Shown: positions 23,753 to 33,035, numbered from the stretch's first letter. The stretch: DNA of 64,000 nucleotides from an uncultured Ilyobacter sp. (GCF_963668515.1 NZ_OY764864.1:496001-560000); one strand, 5' to 3'. The notes: generated by a model not told the origin, from the letters alone. Made by a program: numbers and translations.

Positions 23753-24265
23753 ATGTACAAGGCCAAAAGCATATATACAGAAGTTGCGTTAAGCAGTATC
23801 ATGGAAAATTTTTCAAAAGAAGAAAAAATATTATCCGTCCCTGAAGAGCTCAAGATAAAGGCTGCATGTTTTGTGACTCTCCATACAGTCACCGGGGAGT
23901 TAAGGGGATGTATCGGAACTTTAGAACCCTTTCGGGAGAACCTCTATGAGGAGATATGGGGAAATGCAAAATCAGCAGCCTTTGGAGATCCTAGATTTCC
24001 ACCTCTGAAAGAGGATGAGCTCAAAGAGATAGAGATCTCCGTAGATGTATTGGAACAGGCTGAAAAGGTAGATAGCATAGAAGAACTCGACCCTAAAATA
24101 TACGGAGTCATAGTATCCTGCAGAGGACGAAGAGGGGTACTCCTTCCAGATATAGATGGTGTAGACAGTATAGAGGAACAGCTCTCTATAGTCAGGCTAA
24201 AGGGAGGTATAGGACCTGGTGAAAATGCTGATATTTATAAGTTTCGGGTAAAGAGATACCACTAG
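23753..24265 (+). CDS. amrA: AmmeMemoRadiSam system protein A (AMMECR1 domain)
   Basis: A 170-residue AMMECR1-family protein. The family signature is seen as TGELRGCIGTLEPF, then AAFGDPRFPPLKEDELKEIEISVDVLEQAE, VSCRGRRGVLLPDIDGVDSIEEQL and the C-terminal KFRVKRYH. The function is not established; human AMMECR1 is linked to a developmental disorder. It is the first gene of a three-gene operon with a radical SAM enzyme and a Memo-like protein, a combination conserved in bacteria and archaea. AGGAGGTG precedes the ATG. Confidence 0.9.
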   Translation: MYKAKSIYTEVALSSIMENFSKEEKILSVPEELKIKAACFVTLHTVTGELRGCIGTLEPFRENLYEEIWGNAKSAAFGDPRFPPLKEDELKEIEISVDVLEQAEKVDSIEELDPKIYGVIVSCRGRRGVLLPDIDGVDSIEEQLSIVRLKGGIGPGENADIYKFRVKRYH

Positions 24266-24276
24266 GAGGAAAAAAT

Positions 24277-25290
24277 ATGAAAAAAGCACTTTTTTACAAT
24301 TCAGATGGGAAAAATGTACGCTGTTTTCTCTGTCCCCACAACTGCCTTATAGAGGAAGGAACTTACGGGATATGCAATATGAGAAAAAATATAGGGGGAG
24401 AGCTTTACACCATGAATTACGGGATATCATCAGCTGTGAGCCTGGACCCTGTAGAGAAAAAGCCCATGTACCATTTTTATCCGGGGTCAAAAGTTCTCTC
24501 TGTGGGAAGTATAGGCTGCAACCTAAAATGCAAATACTGCCAAAACTACACCATAGCCCAGGGAAAATTTGAAGAGTTTGAAGGATATACAGAGGGACTC
24601 TCGCCGGAAGGAATAGCAGGAGAGGCGGAGAGATTGAAAGAAAACGGAAATATAGGGGTGGCTTATACTTATAATGAGCCTATTATATGGTATGAGTTTA
24701 TGTATGATATATCAAAAATTATAAAATCCCGTGGAATGAAAAATATTATGGTTTCCAACGGATTTATAAATCCAGAGCCCTTAGAAAAACTCCTTGAAAC
24801 AATAGATGCTTTCAGCATAGATTTAAAGGGTTTCACAGAGGAATTTTATAAAAAGATAACGGGCAGCAGACTAGAGCCGGTAAAAAGGACTCTAGAGACA
24901 ATAGCTGCATCTGACAGACATCTAGAAGTAGAATACCTTGTTATACCTAATCATAATGATGATAAAAAAAAGTTTTCAGAGATGCTGGACTGGTATGAGA
25001 AATCCCTAGGGAAAGATGTCCCCCTTCATATAAACAGGTATTTTCCCATGTATAAGATGACAGAGCCTGCAACGCCTATGAAAACTCTGAAAGAACTATA
25101 TGAGATGGCAAAAGATAAGCTAGATTATGTCTATCTGGGAAATACAGAGAGCGAGCTAGGAAGTGACACCTACTGTCCTAACTGCGGCAGCCTAATTGTG
25201 AAAAGGTCTGGATATTTTTCAGAAGATGTGGGATCAAAAGATGGGAAATGTAAAAAATGTGGTCTTAAGATAAGAGGTGAGGGATTATGA
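24277..25290 (+). CDS. amrS: AmmeMemoRadiSam system radical SAM enzyme
   Basis: A 337-residue radical SAM protein related to pyruvate formate-lyase activating enzymes. An N-terminal zinc or iron-sulfur-like pair lies in VRCFLCPHNCLIEEGTYGIC; the SAM cluster motif is CNLKCKYC (about residues 80-87); the C-terminus has a zinc-ribbon-like CPNCGSLIV and CKKCGLKIRG. The substrate is unknown. The start overlaps the preceding gene region by close spacing (11 bases) with AGGAGG. The next gene starts 4 bases before its stop, so the products are probably made together. Confidence 0.92.
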   Translation: MKKALFYNSDGKNVRCFLCPHNCLIEEGTYGICNMRKNIGGELYTMNYGISSAVSLDPVEKKPMYHFYPGSKVLSVGSIGCNLKCKYCQNYTIAQGKFEEFEGYTEGLSPEGIAGEAERLKENGNIGVAYTYNEPIIWYEFMYDISKIIKSRGMKNIMVSNGFINPEPLEKLLETIDAFSIDLKGFTEEFYKKITGSRLEPVKRTLETIAASDRHLEVEYLVIPNHNDDKKKFSEMLDWYEKSLGKDVPLHINRYFPMYKMTEPATPMKTLKELYEMAKDKLDYVYLGNTESELGSDTYCPNCGSLIVKRSGYFSEDVGSKDGKCKKCGLKIRGEGL

Positions 25291-26120
25291 CAGTGAGAAA
25301 ATGCGGTGTAGCAGGGAGTTTTTATCCCAATTCTCCAGAGGAGATAAAAGAGATATTTGAGGAGGCCCTCCAAAAGGAAAAGAAAAATATAAAAACAGAA
25401 CTTAAAAATAAAAATATAATAGGAGGTGTAAGCCCTCATGCGGGGTATATGTACTGTGTCAGAGAGGCGGTGCATCTATTTGAGATATTGAGGGGAAAGG
25501 GAGAGGAATATGATACGGTGGTAATAGTGAATCCAAATCACACAGGATACGGCGAGGCTGTGTCAGTAGACTCCAACCAGGCCTGGGAGACGCCATTTGG
25601 GAGTATAGAGGTGGACACCGAGTTTGGGGACGAGCTTTCTTTTCCAGTAGAGCCAATGGCACAAAGGTTTGAGCATTCAGGAGAAGTGATGCTTCCCTAT
25701 CTATATTATTTTCTTAAAAAAGGTTTTAAAATACTTCCTATATGCATGATGAGGCAGGATCTTCAGACTGCAAGAAATATAGCAGAAAAGCTAAAAGATG
25801 CCTCAGAAAAGCTAAACAGAAAAATACTGATTCTCATATCTTCAGATTTTACACATTTTCAGTCTCCTGAAGAGGGAGCAAAATTAGACAGCTATGCCAT
25901 AGAATCACTGCTCAAGATGGATTCTGGTGAATTTCAGGACAGGGTCCTAGAAAAAGATATATCCATATGCGGAATGGGTCCTATAATGGTACTTTTAGAG
26001 TACAGCAAGATGATTCTTAAAAACCCAAAACTTGAGATATTAAAAAGAGGACATTCAGGAGAGGTCTATCCCTCTGATGAAGTTGTGGACTATGTGTCGA
26101 TACTGGTCTATGAAGAATAA
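25287..26120 (+). CDS. amrB: AmmeMemoRadiSam system protein B (Memo family)
   Basis: A 277-residue Memo-family protein with a fold related to nonheme-iron extradiol dioxygenases. Typical signatures are CGVAGSFYPNSPEEIKE, GGVSPHAGYMYC (metal-site His), VVIVNPNHTGYGEAVSV, SSDFTHF (second His) and ICGMGPIMVLLE. Human MEMO1 has been reported to bind copper or iron; the role of the bacterial protein is open. The ATG overlaps the end of amrS. A strong terminator follows. Confidence 0.92.
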   Translation: MTVRKCGVAGSFYPNSPEEIKEIFEEALQKEKKNIKTELKNKNIIGGVSPHAGYMYCVREAVHLFEILRGKGEEYDTVVIVNPNHTGYGEAVSVDSNQAWETPFGSIEVDTEFGDELSFPVEPMAQRFEHSGEVMLPYLYYFLKKGFKILPICMMRQDLQTARNIAEKLKDASEKLNRKILILISSDFTHFQSPEEGAKLDSYAIESLLKMDSGEFQDRVLEKDISICGMGPIMVLLEYSKMILKNPKLEILKRGHSGEVYPSDEVVDYVSILVYEE

Positions 26121-26156
26121 ATAAACCCCTACAGATTATCTGAGGGGTTTATTTTT
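26119..26156. terminator. Bidirectional terminator between amrB and the pilin gene
   Basis: AAATAAACCCCT (26119-26130) pairs with AGGGGTTTATTT (26143-26154). A-tract on the left and T-tract on the right serve both convergent genes. Confidence 0.88.
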
Positions 26157-26163
26157 ATGAAAA

Positions 26164-26775
26164 TCAGTTGAAGCTATCCTCTGTCCACTTGCTTTCATCT
26201 TTCATATCATCTGCAGACGAGGTGGTTCCGCTTAAGGGCCTGTATACGGCAACCCTGGGGATAATATACGAGGAGGAGATTATATCTACCCTGCAGAAGG
26301 GAGTGCTGTCGCTTTTTTTCACCAGTATAGAGGGGTGGTATTTACTGTAAAATCCGTTTTTTAAATCTCCATCGGCTGTAACAGCAGTCAGTGTCCCGTC
26401 GTCTTCGATTTCAAAGATAACCTCATCAGAAGCGATGTCCTCAGTTGTTTCGCCTTTTGAGGAGTCTCCTAATTCATCATCATCTGTTCTTGTGACGGCG
26501 AAAAGAGAATAGGAATAATTTTCAGGGAGTTCAATCTCCTTGGCCCCGTCTTTTATATATTTAGAAGATAAGCTTAGCTCTATCTCTTTTTCGTTTCCCT
26601 CTTCGTAGGCTTTGTTAGTTTCTGTAAAAATAATTTTAGGAATAATAGCGGCTATTTTTTGATAATCATTTCTTTCAATGGCTTTTTTTATAGAAAGGCC
26701 CGCTACACCTAACACTACAAGGGTAATAGCAATGACAACAACAAGTTCGATTAGGGAAAATCCAGTTTTTTTCAT
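26164..26775 (-). CDS. Type IV pilin-like protein with prepilin leader
   Basis: A 203-residue secreted pseudopilin or pilin. The leader MKKTG is cut before FSLIELVVVIAITLVVLGVAGL, the class III signal with Glu at +5 of the mature protein. The rest is acidic and rich in Ser, Thr, Asp and Glu, with a single late cysteine (about residue 160). It lies divergent from three further prepilin-type genes, so this is a minor pilin cluster. PilB, PilC, PilM-Q and the peptidase are not in the window. On the minus strand the ATG follows GGTGGTGG. Confidence 0.87.
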   Translation of the reverse strand: MKKTGFSLIELVVVIAITLVVLGVAGLSIKKAIERNDYQKIAAIIPKIIFTETNKAYEEGNEKEIELSLSSKYIKDGAKEIELPENYSYSLFAVTRTDDDELGDSSKGETTEDIASDEVIFEIEDDGTLTAVTADGDLKNGFYSKYHPSILVKKSDSTPFCRVDIISSSYIIPRVAVYRPLSGTTSSADDMKDESKWTEDSFN

Positions 26776-26959
26776 ACAAATACCACCACCTGTAAATTTA
26801 GTATATTTTATAATACTGCATTTTATGACAAAATCCCTCTTTATTAATTTAATTTTATAAAGGTATGTTTTTAGAGCTTAAAAACTAAAGTTTTTAGAAG
26901 GAAAAATGGATGTTGAAAGTAATACCTATTTATAAAGAATGTTCGTAGAGGTGATCGGT

Positions 26960-27604
26960 ATGTCTAAGAAAAAGGGAACGGTTATGCTAGAAGTTGTTAT
27001 AGCCATTGTAATATTCCTCATAGGAATTTTGCCGATTATCGGTTTTACGGTAAAGGCTCTTGGACAAAACAGGAGAATTACAGAGATAGAGGAAGATGCA
27101 AGGGTCGTAACATCAGTCATAGATTATATAAAATCCATGGGATATGTCTATGTTTCAGATTATGTTTTGATCGGGATATCAACTTTTGACAAAGAATATG
27201 TATTGGAATATGAAGAAGCTGAAGATTCCTATGTTGTTGATATTGTTAAGTCAACTTCAAATTTTGAAACGGACTTTTGGGGCAAAGTATATAACGAAAA
27301 ATCTGATGAAGCTGATGCATTGTTTTTGCTAGAGAGTCGTGGACTGGATCTAGAGGGTGCAAAGTTGAGCATAGTGATAAATAAGACTGACCTCGTCATG
27401 GATGAAAACAGTTATGTAAACCCTGTAACCAATGAAACGACTGAAAATGTTATAGGAGATAAAGGACTAATAGAGGACAGAATCTTATACGGGAGAGTCA
27501 TCCTGGAATATACCTCTAAAAAAGACAGCTCAGGGGACAAAAAAGAGTACGGACAGAACTTTGTTCTCACTCCTGTAGAGAATTGGGGGCATTTATATGA
27601 ATAA
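26960..27604 (+). CDS. Prepilin-type minor pilin (PilV-like)
   Basis: A 214-residue protein with a short leader MSKKKG and hydrophobic segment TVMLEVVIAIVIFLIGILPIIGFTVKAL. The Glu at the fifth position of the mature part fits a class III prepilin signal. The rest is soluble and acidic. An upstream ATG at 26939 is in frame, but GAGGTGAT lies right before the ATG at 26960. It overlaps the next gene by 8 bases, so the three plus-strand genes form one operon. Its role is probably in initiating or tipping a type IV pilus or type II pseudopilus (inference). Confidence 0.82.
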   Translation: MSKKKGTVMLEVVIAIVIFLIGILPIIGFTVKALGQNRRITEIEEDARVVTSVIDYIKSMGYVYVSDYVLIGISTFDKEYVLEYEEAEDSYVVDIVKSTSNFETDFWGKVYNEKSDEADALFLLESRGLDLEGAKLSIVINKTDLVMDENSYVNPVTNETTENVIGDKGLIEDRILYGRVILEYTSKKDSSGDKKEYGQNFVLTPVENWGHLYE

Positions 27605-28271
27605 GAGGGGGTTTACAGTTATCGAGGCAATGGTGACAGTGGCAGTTTTGGCAATAGTATTCCTTCTGTCCTCCCCACCTATTCGGGGGATTGGAATGGT
27701 CAGCAGACGTGTACAGATGCAGAAGAGAGTGGACCACGAATTTGCAGTTGTGACCAAGTTTATGAAAAGTAAGGTGAGAAGTGCAAAAGACAACAGAGAC
27801 CTGTCGGAATATAACGATAAATTGAGATATGCCGGTGTTTTTAAAAAATTTAAGGAAAAAGATGTTGATGATGAAGAGTATGATTCAAAACCATATTATG
27901 AAGCCAAGGATTTTTTTGAAGAACTGGAGGATGATGAAGAGAAAAGCGGACCTATTCTTTTTTTGGAGATACCGGCAAACTCAACAGCTGAATCTGTAAA
28001 TTCAAAATTTGCTTTTTTTATGTTTGAAAAAGATAAAATCAAGTACAGAGAATCCAAAGAGTTTACAGACTCTGATGAATCAGACGACACCTTTACTTTT
28101 GACGGAGAGGGCTGGGAAACCCTTATGTATAATGTTGAGGACTGCAGTTTTCAGTACAGGGAGGGGATCGTAACATTTTTTATAGATATGGATGTAGGTG
28201 AATATGAAGATAAAATCAAGGACAGAGTGAGGGATTCTGTGGTGAGCAGAATCGATATCAACAGTCTTTAA
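27597..28271 (+). CDS. Prepilin-type minor pilin (PilW/GspJ-like)
   Basis: A 224-residue protein beginning MNKRGFTVIEAMVTVAVLAIVFLLSSPPI, a classic prepilin leader cut after Gly5, with Glu at +5. A very acidic middle (DDEEYDSKPYYEAKDFFEELEDDEEKSG) and a C-terminal part with FQYREGIVTFFIDMDV are like the GspJ/PilW group, where an Arg/Asp-rich beta domain follows. It is the second gene of the minor pilin operon. Confidence 0.82.
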   Translation: MNKRGFTVIEAMVTVAVLAIVFLLSSPPIRGIGMVSRRVQMQKRVDHEFAVVTKFMKSKVRSAKDNRDLSEYNDKLRYAGVFKKFKEKDVDDEEYDSKPYYEAKDFFEELEDDEEKSGPILFLEIPANSTAESVNSKFAFFMFEKDKIKYRESKEFTDSDESDDTFTFDGEGWETLMYNVEDCSFQYREGIVTFFIDMDVGEYEDKIKDRVRDSVVSRIDINSL

Positions 28272-28285
28272 GGGAGGGGGGATTT

Positions 28286-29257
28286 ATGAAAAACTTTATA
28301 TTTTCAAAAGCCTTTTTTCCTTGGAGGAGAAAGATAAATATTAAAGGGAAAGAAAATGGATCGGCAGTTATACTGTCTGTGATGCTCCTTGCATTTTTTT
28401 TAGCCACAGCATTGAGTATATATTACACAGGGGCGAAAAAAGCAGAGGCGGCCAGAGACAAGGTCACAGGGGAAAAGGTTACCAACTATATAGATATAGC
28501 TTCAAGTATAGGGTATCAGGAGCTGTATCTGGCCGAAAATTTTGTGAGAAAGGGTTTTGTCTATGACTCGGGTCATCCTGCTAGCTTGGGTGATACAGAT
28601 AGCTATACAGTGCCTGATAAAGATAAGTCCTATTTTGATTATGATGATGGTAAATATGATACAAAATATTATGGGATTCAGCTGAATAGTTTCTCGGAAT
28701 ATTTTGATTCACACTGGGATTACACTCTTACAGATAGTTCAAAGCAGAAGACAATGCTCAGTGAAAACATAGAGAAATTAAAATTTACCTATAATAAAGC
28801 AAAAGATGATGAGGTTTATAGAGTTGCTGAGAGAGGGTGGCAGTCTGGAGGGGTGCCGGAGAAAACACAAAAACTATGGGAAAGCACAGGTTCCTCTTAC
28901 GATGAGGAAAAGAAGGTGAGTATAGGGGGGTACAGACTGATCCATCTGACGCTGAAAGACTCGGGGGGAAGTGAGAAATATGATGAAGATGTCACAGCGA
29001 CTACAGATCTGAAAAGTGAGATAGAGGATATATTGGACGATGGAGTGATAGGAGATGAATATAGTATAGAGGCTATCTTTGAAAAAACCGTTATACTGAA
29101 AGCTTATGAATCAGGGGGAGATATCAAAATACCTGAGATGAGCTTTAATGTGACAGTGACAGAAACTCTCGATCTAAACACAGATGATGGACTTCTTCTC
29201 ACAGATGCCCAGTATGAAAATTCACAGATTTCCATGGAAATAGAGAAGGTTGAGTAG
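28286..29257 (+). CDS. PilX-like membrane-anchored pilus assembly protein
   Basis: A 323-residue protein with a longer basic leader (about 28 residues, PWRRKINIKGKENG) followed by the segment SAVILSVMLLAFFLATALSIYYTGAKKAEAARD. PilX and GspK-type proteins have this layout (GSALVLSLL..L). The large C-terminal part is acidic with no recognised domain. AGGGAGGGGGG precedes the ATG. Third gene of the operon; a terminator follows. Confidence 0.72.
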   Translation: MKNFIFSKAFFPWRRKINIKGKENGSAVILSVMLLAFFLATALSIYYTGAKKAEAARDKVTGEKVTNYIDIASSIGYQELYLAENFVRKGFVYDSGHPASLGDTDSYTVPDKDKSYFDYDDGKYDTKYYGIQLNSFSEYFDSHWDYTLTDSSKQKTMLSENIEKLKFTYNKAKDDEVYRVAERGWQSGGVPEKTQKLWESTGSSYDEEKKVSIGGYRLIHLTLKDSGGSEKYDEDVTATTDLKSEIEDILDDGVIGDEYSIEAIFEKTVILKAYESGGDIKIPEMSFNVTVTETLDLNTDDGLLLTDAQYENSQISMEIEKVE

Positions 29258-29282
29258 AACAATTAAATATTTAGGATAACAG

Positions 29283-29313
29283 AAAAAAGGCTGAATTTTT
29301 ATCAGCCTTTTTT
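29283..29313. terminator. Bidirectional terminator after the minor pilin operon
   Basis: AAAAAAGGCTGA (29283-29294), loop, TCAGCCTTTTTT (29302-29313). It serves also the minus-strand gene ending at 29337. Confidence 0.88.
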
Positions 29314-29336
29314 GTTGTTTTATTTTTATAAGATTT

Positions 29337-30698
29337 TTATTCAGATATTTCCTTGATTTTATTAGATATCCCCTTGATCTTAAAACTGTTTTCGCCGCCA
29401 CTAGAATTCATTATTTTTATTCCTATATCACTTACCCTCTGACGTCCGCTTCCTGAAGACTTGGTTATAATAGAACCATCCGCATTGACATCTACCCCCT
29501 TATCAACGATAAATGTCATGGTTTTGGTACTACCTGATTTTGGGTGTAACTCTATGAGGACAACCAGGTCCTGCATGTCAGAATAAGATTGGGTGGCACT
29601 ATATGAACCTCCATGTTCGAAGAGAAGTAGGGCATCATTCACCCCTATATTGACATCATAATAGGAGGGATTGTCGGGGTCTTCTCCCTCAGGAACAGTG
29701 AGAGCAACCCCTGCTGCGATAGCCAGGTCTGTCTGATTACCCAAACCAGGGATAGGAAGAACACTATCTCCCTTTTTTTTCACAAAAATATATCCGAAGG
29801 AACCGTCGGTGATGATATGGTTTATATTGTCAGAATCCCTTTGAGAAGTAGTGTTGTATTTGCTGATTACAGTTATCTCGTCACCTGCACTTCCCTCCAC
29901 ATTGAGAGTCAATTCCTTTATAAGTTCATAGTAATCCCCGTTATCTCTTGTGAGGCTATTTACATTTAAGACATTATTACCAGGAACCCAGTCTACGTAG
30001 CCGGAAACATCACCTTCTAATTGGGATGACCAGTCGGATATTTTGGTACGTGTAGCCTCACCCTTCTTTTTCCTCATTACAGCTCCCGCTATACGCGGCT
30101 GGGTAAAAGCAGATGCGATAATTTTCACGGTTCCCGTATATTCATCTGTGGTGATGATCTTACCGTCCTCTATATTGAAAGGAGCTGGGAAGGGTATTTC
30201 CTTTAAAATATTTGAAGAGATATTTGAAGAACCGTCTCTTACAGGCATGGCAAAAAACCTCATGTCACTTGTGACTTCCACTCCTGGAAACTTGGTGTAA
30301 TTGGTGTAGTGAGATGTATTTAGTATGTCCAAATAATCGTAGTCGCCATCAGAGTCATTTTCTACGATGGTGTCTCTCACCTCTTCAAAACCGTCGGCAG
30401 CTTCGTTGGCTAAGAGCACATAATAGTCATCGTAGTCACCTCCTCCTTCCCACTTGTATCCTGCTGCAACCTTTATTTCTTCATCTGTGTCTACGGATAT
30501 CTTGATAGTCTTGTAATCTCCTGAACTGTATTCAGACGTTGTTATGTCACTGATAGAATTTCCGCTGGTATCCATGGCGGACACAAAAAAATGGTTTTCC
30601 ACATCTGTATCTTTATGAACTACGATATATATATTCCTTTTACCAAAGGAACTCAGAGAGATAATAAAAATAAATAATAAAAGCATATATTTTTTCAT
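29337..30698 (-). CDS. Secreted protein of unknown function
   Basis: A 453-residue protein with a clear signal peptide (MKKYMLLLFIFIISLSSFG, cut before KRN). The mature part is acidic and rich in Ser, Thr, Gly, Asp and Tyr, with predicted beta-rich segments (for example GYKWEGGGDYDDYYVLL and DSDGDYDYLDIL). No cysteine, no catalytic motif and no domain that I recognise is present. It lies between the minor pilin operon and a lytic transglycosylase gene, so a surface or pilus-associated role is possible. GGAGGTAGGT precedes the ATG. Confidence 0.75.
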   Translation of the reverse strand: MKKYMLLLFIFIISLSSFGKRNIYIVVHKDTDVENHFFVSAMDTSGNSISDITTSEYSSGDYKTIKISVDTDEEIKVAAGYKWEGGGDYDDYYVLLANEAADGFEEVRDTIVENDSDGDYDYLDILNTSHYTNYTKFPGVEVTSDMRFFAMPVRDGSSNISSNILKEIPFPAPFNIEDGKIITTDEYTGTVKIIASAFTQPRIAGAVMRKKKGEATRTKISDWSSQLEGDVSGYVDWVPGNNVLNVNSLTRDNGDYYELIKELTLNVEGSAGDEITVISKYNTTSQRDSDNINHIITDGSFGYIFVKKKGDSVLPIPGLGNQTDLAIAAGVALTVPEGEDPDNPSYYDVNIGVNDALLLFEHGGSYSATQSYSDMQDLVVLIELHPKSGSTKTMTFIVDKGVDVNADGSIITKSSGSGRQRVSDIGIKIMNSSGGENSFKIKGISNKIKEISE

Positions 30699-30805
30699 GA
30701 TTACCTACCTCCTAAAACAATATTTCCTAAGGGTTTTACTGTAGTTTAGGTTTATTTCCTGTTGATTTTAACTTTTTATGTATTAACAAATTAAAAATTT
30801 AAAAT

Positions 30806-30853
30806 AAAAACTCCCTCGTTACAATGAGTTCACAATGTAAGTTGGGAGTTTTT
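30806..30853 (-). terminator. Terminator of the lytic transglycosylase gene
   Basis: AAAAACTCCC (30806-30815) pairs with GGGAGTTTTT (30844-30853) around a 28-base loop that itself has short complementarity. It is near the 3' end of the minus-strand gene at 30871. Confidence 0.7.
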
Positions 30854-30870
30854 GACTTATCTCTATCAGA

Positions 30871-32769
30871 TCAGTAATGGTATATTCTCTTATATTTATA
30901 ATAATTATTTATGACCCTTTTGACGTATTTTTTTGTCTCGGAAAAGGGTATCTTTTCTATATCCAGGTCGCCTTTCTCGTCAGAAGACCATTTTACAACA
31001 TTGCCTGCACCGGCATTATAAGCGGCTACTGTTTTGGGGACGTTTCCATCAAATTTCACAAGGAGTTTTTTCAGGTATCTGGCCCCAAGGTCTATATTTG
31101 TATCGGGAGCAAGAAGCTCTTCCTGTGTAATATCTGGGTTCATGTCTTTAGCTGTAGAGAGCATTATCTGCATGAGTCCTGTTGCTCCCGCCTTTGATAT
31201 AAGAGAGGGCTCGAAGACACTTTCCTGAAGGATGACACTGTAGATCAGAGCTTCTTCCATATCATATTTATTAGCCGCATTTTTTACCAGAATATCATAA
31301 TATCTAGGATAAAGAAAAGTTATCAGGTTTGAATATTTTGAAAAATCTTCCTGATATTTCCTGGAGTTTAGCACTGCATTGAGATAAAATTCTCCCTTTT
31401 CATATATGCTGCTCATGAGATACTCTTTGAAAACTCTGTCCTTTTCAGAAAACTCCATATTTTCAAACTCTATTTTTAGTATCTCTCCGTCTTTTAATTC
31501 TGCCAGAGCTTCCAGTCTTTTGACATTATCCCTATATATCCTGGATTTGTAATTTAAAGGGTAGGCCTCGAGATCCCTCATCTTTTCCATGATGGAGTAT
31601 GCCATCTCATAGTAATAGGTGTTGATATTATATTTTATTATCCAGTTGAGATAATTTGGATTTTGACTTTCCTTATAAAGGAGAAACCTGTAATATGCCG
31701 CCTGATCACTATGGGGATATTTTTTTATATAATTGACAGAAGCTTCTTTAAACTCCTCTGTCATCTCTGCTTTTATATATGTTTCCATGAGCAGGTCGTG
31801 GGCAGATGTATCTTTACTATTTTTTAGTATTGAAATTGCACTCTCATACTCCCCCCTCGAAGACAGGAGTCTAGCAATACTTACAGAGGCGGATTCCTTA
31901 TATTTTCCGGTTTTTACCTTGGAGAATGATTCTTCTGCATTTAACCTTTTTCCTAGCTGCATCTCGGCAGTGGCAAGATAGTGATAGAAGTCACTGTTGT
32001 CAGAAGAGGAGGAACTTATAAAATCTGAGGATTTTTCCCAGAGAGCCTTATATTTTTTAGCTCTTCTGAGAGTCTCTAAGAGTGATAACTTAACCTGATG
32101 AACATCTTTTTTTTCAAGATCAATATATTCTGAATATGCTTTTTCTGCAGATTCGTAGGACCCCTTAGACTGAAAAAAATCCCCCAATGCCACGATATCC
32201 TCATTTTTTAGAGATAAAAGAATCGGAAGGACATTTTCATATTTTACCATGTATAAAATTTCATAATAGGGGTCATATTTCTCAAGTTCATTCAGAGCCA
32301 TTTTTTCATAGATTTCTAACTCTTTTGAATAGTAGTTTTTTATGAGGAATTTAAAATGTTTGAGAGCCTCCTCTTCAAGCCCCTGTTCAAGATAGATTTT
32401 AGCCAGGTAATAACTTCTTTTATATTCAAAGAGGTGTTTTTTTGATTTCTGGAAATAAGAATCCTCTGTTTTAAAGTCTCTTGGTGTATATATGGCCCTT
32501 TCTAGAAAGTTCCTGGCATTATCATAATCACCGAGATTATAATAAGTCATTCCTATATAATAATTGGCATAATTACTTTTAAAGAGGAGTGATTCTGGAT
32601 ACTTTTCTGACAAAAGTTCAAACTGGGTCAGGGCATCTTTGTAATTATTTTGGGAAAGAAAGTTTTTTCCAGATGCAAAAATTTTATAGTCCTTTATATT
32701 GCTTCCTTCAGCTGGAAAACTTATAAGAAAATTTATAACTAAAAATATAAAAAAAAGTATTTTTTTCAA
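30871..32769 (-). CDS. Lytic transglycosylase with TPR repeats (Slt-type)
   Basis: A 632-residue periplasmic enzyme that cuts peptidoglycan glycan strands. Signal peptide KKILFFIFLVINFLISFPAEG, then many helical TPR-like repeats to about residue 470, then an SLT domain: ALIYSVILQESVFEPSLISKAGATGLMQIM (catalytic Glu in LQES), TNIDLGARYLKKLL and TVAAYNAGAGNV. This order is that of Slt70. Start codon is TTG at 32769, after GAGGGGTGAAA. It may help pass the nearby pilus through the wall, though that is inference. Confidence 0.9.
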   Translation of the reverse strand: MKKILFFIFLVINFLISFPAEGSNIKDYKIFASGKNFLSQNNYKDALTQFELLSEKYPESLLFKSNYANYYIGMTYYNLGDYDNARNFLERAIYTPRDFKTEDSYFQKSKKHLFEYKRSYYLAKIYLEQGLEEEALKHFKFLIKNYYSKELEIYEKMALNELEKYDPYYEILYMVKYENVLPILLSLKNEDIVALGDFFQSKGSYESAEKAYSEYIDLEKKDVHQVKLSLLETLRRAKKYKALWEKSSDFISSSSSDNSDFYHYLATAEMQLGKRLNAEESFSKVKTGKYKESASVSIARLLSSRGEYESAISILKNSKDTSAHDLLMETYIKAEMTEEFKEASVNYIKKYPHSDQAAYYRFLLYKESQNPNYLNWIIKYNINTYYYEMAYSIMEKMRDLEAYPLNYKSRIYRDNVKRLEALAELKDGEILKIEFENMEFSEKDRVFKEYLMSSIYEKGEFYLNAVLNSRKYQEDFSKYSNLITFLYPRYYDILVKNAANKYDMEEALIYSVILQESVFEPSLISKAGATGLMQIMLSTAKDMNPDITQEELLAPDTNIDLGARYLKKLLVKFDGNVPKTVAAYNAGAGNVVKWSSDEKGDLDIEKIPFSETKKYVKRVINNYYKYKRIYHY

Positions 32770-33021
32770 AATGTTTCACCCCTCGCTAGTTTGATTTTCT
32801 ATTGCTATTATTGCAAAATTTGAAAAAAAGAGCAACTTGATTTAAGGTATTAATGAAGTATAATAGAAGAAAAAGGTAAAAATACTGATTTTACCGGTGA
32901 ATATTTATAAAATTTTATGAACTGAATATTTTTTTGGCGATGTTCAGTGGCTTGAGAAACCAATAATAGTAATGCCAGGTAGGTAAGAAATTTAAACAAA
33001 AATTTATAGAAAATTATTTTT
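32770..33021. other. Intergenic region between slt-like gene and mutL
   Basis: AT-rich and without a coding frame. 32826-32846 (AGAGCAACTTGATTTAAGG) resembles a lone end of the MITE family (compare 19380). The mutL promoter and leader follow. Confidence 0.4.
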
Positions 33022-33035
33022 AAATCTGTTATAAT
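33022..33035 (+). promoter_or_regulatory. Extended -10 promoter of mutL
   Basis: AAATCTGTTATAAT with TGTTATAAT forming an extended -10 element; the -35 is weak. The same 14 bases occur at 36381-36394 and, with one change, at 56584-56597 before uvrB. Confidence 0.55.

Noticed and set aside
27896..28090. Antisense open frames across the minor pilin genes and other coding regions
   Set aside because: They are shadows of real genes, lack ribosome binding sites and have composition unlike the genome's proteins.
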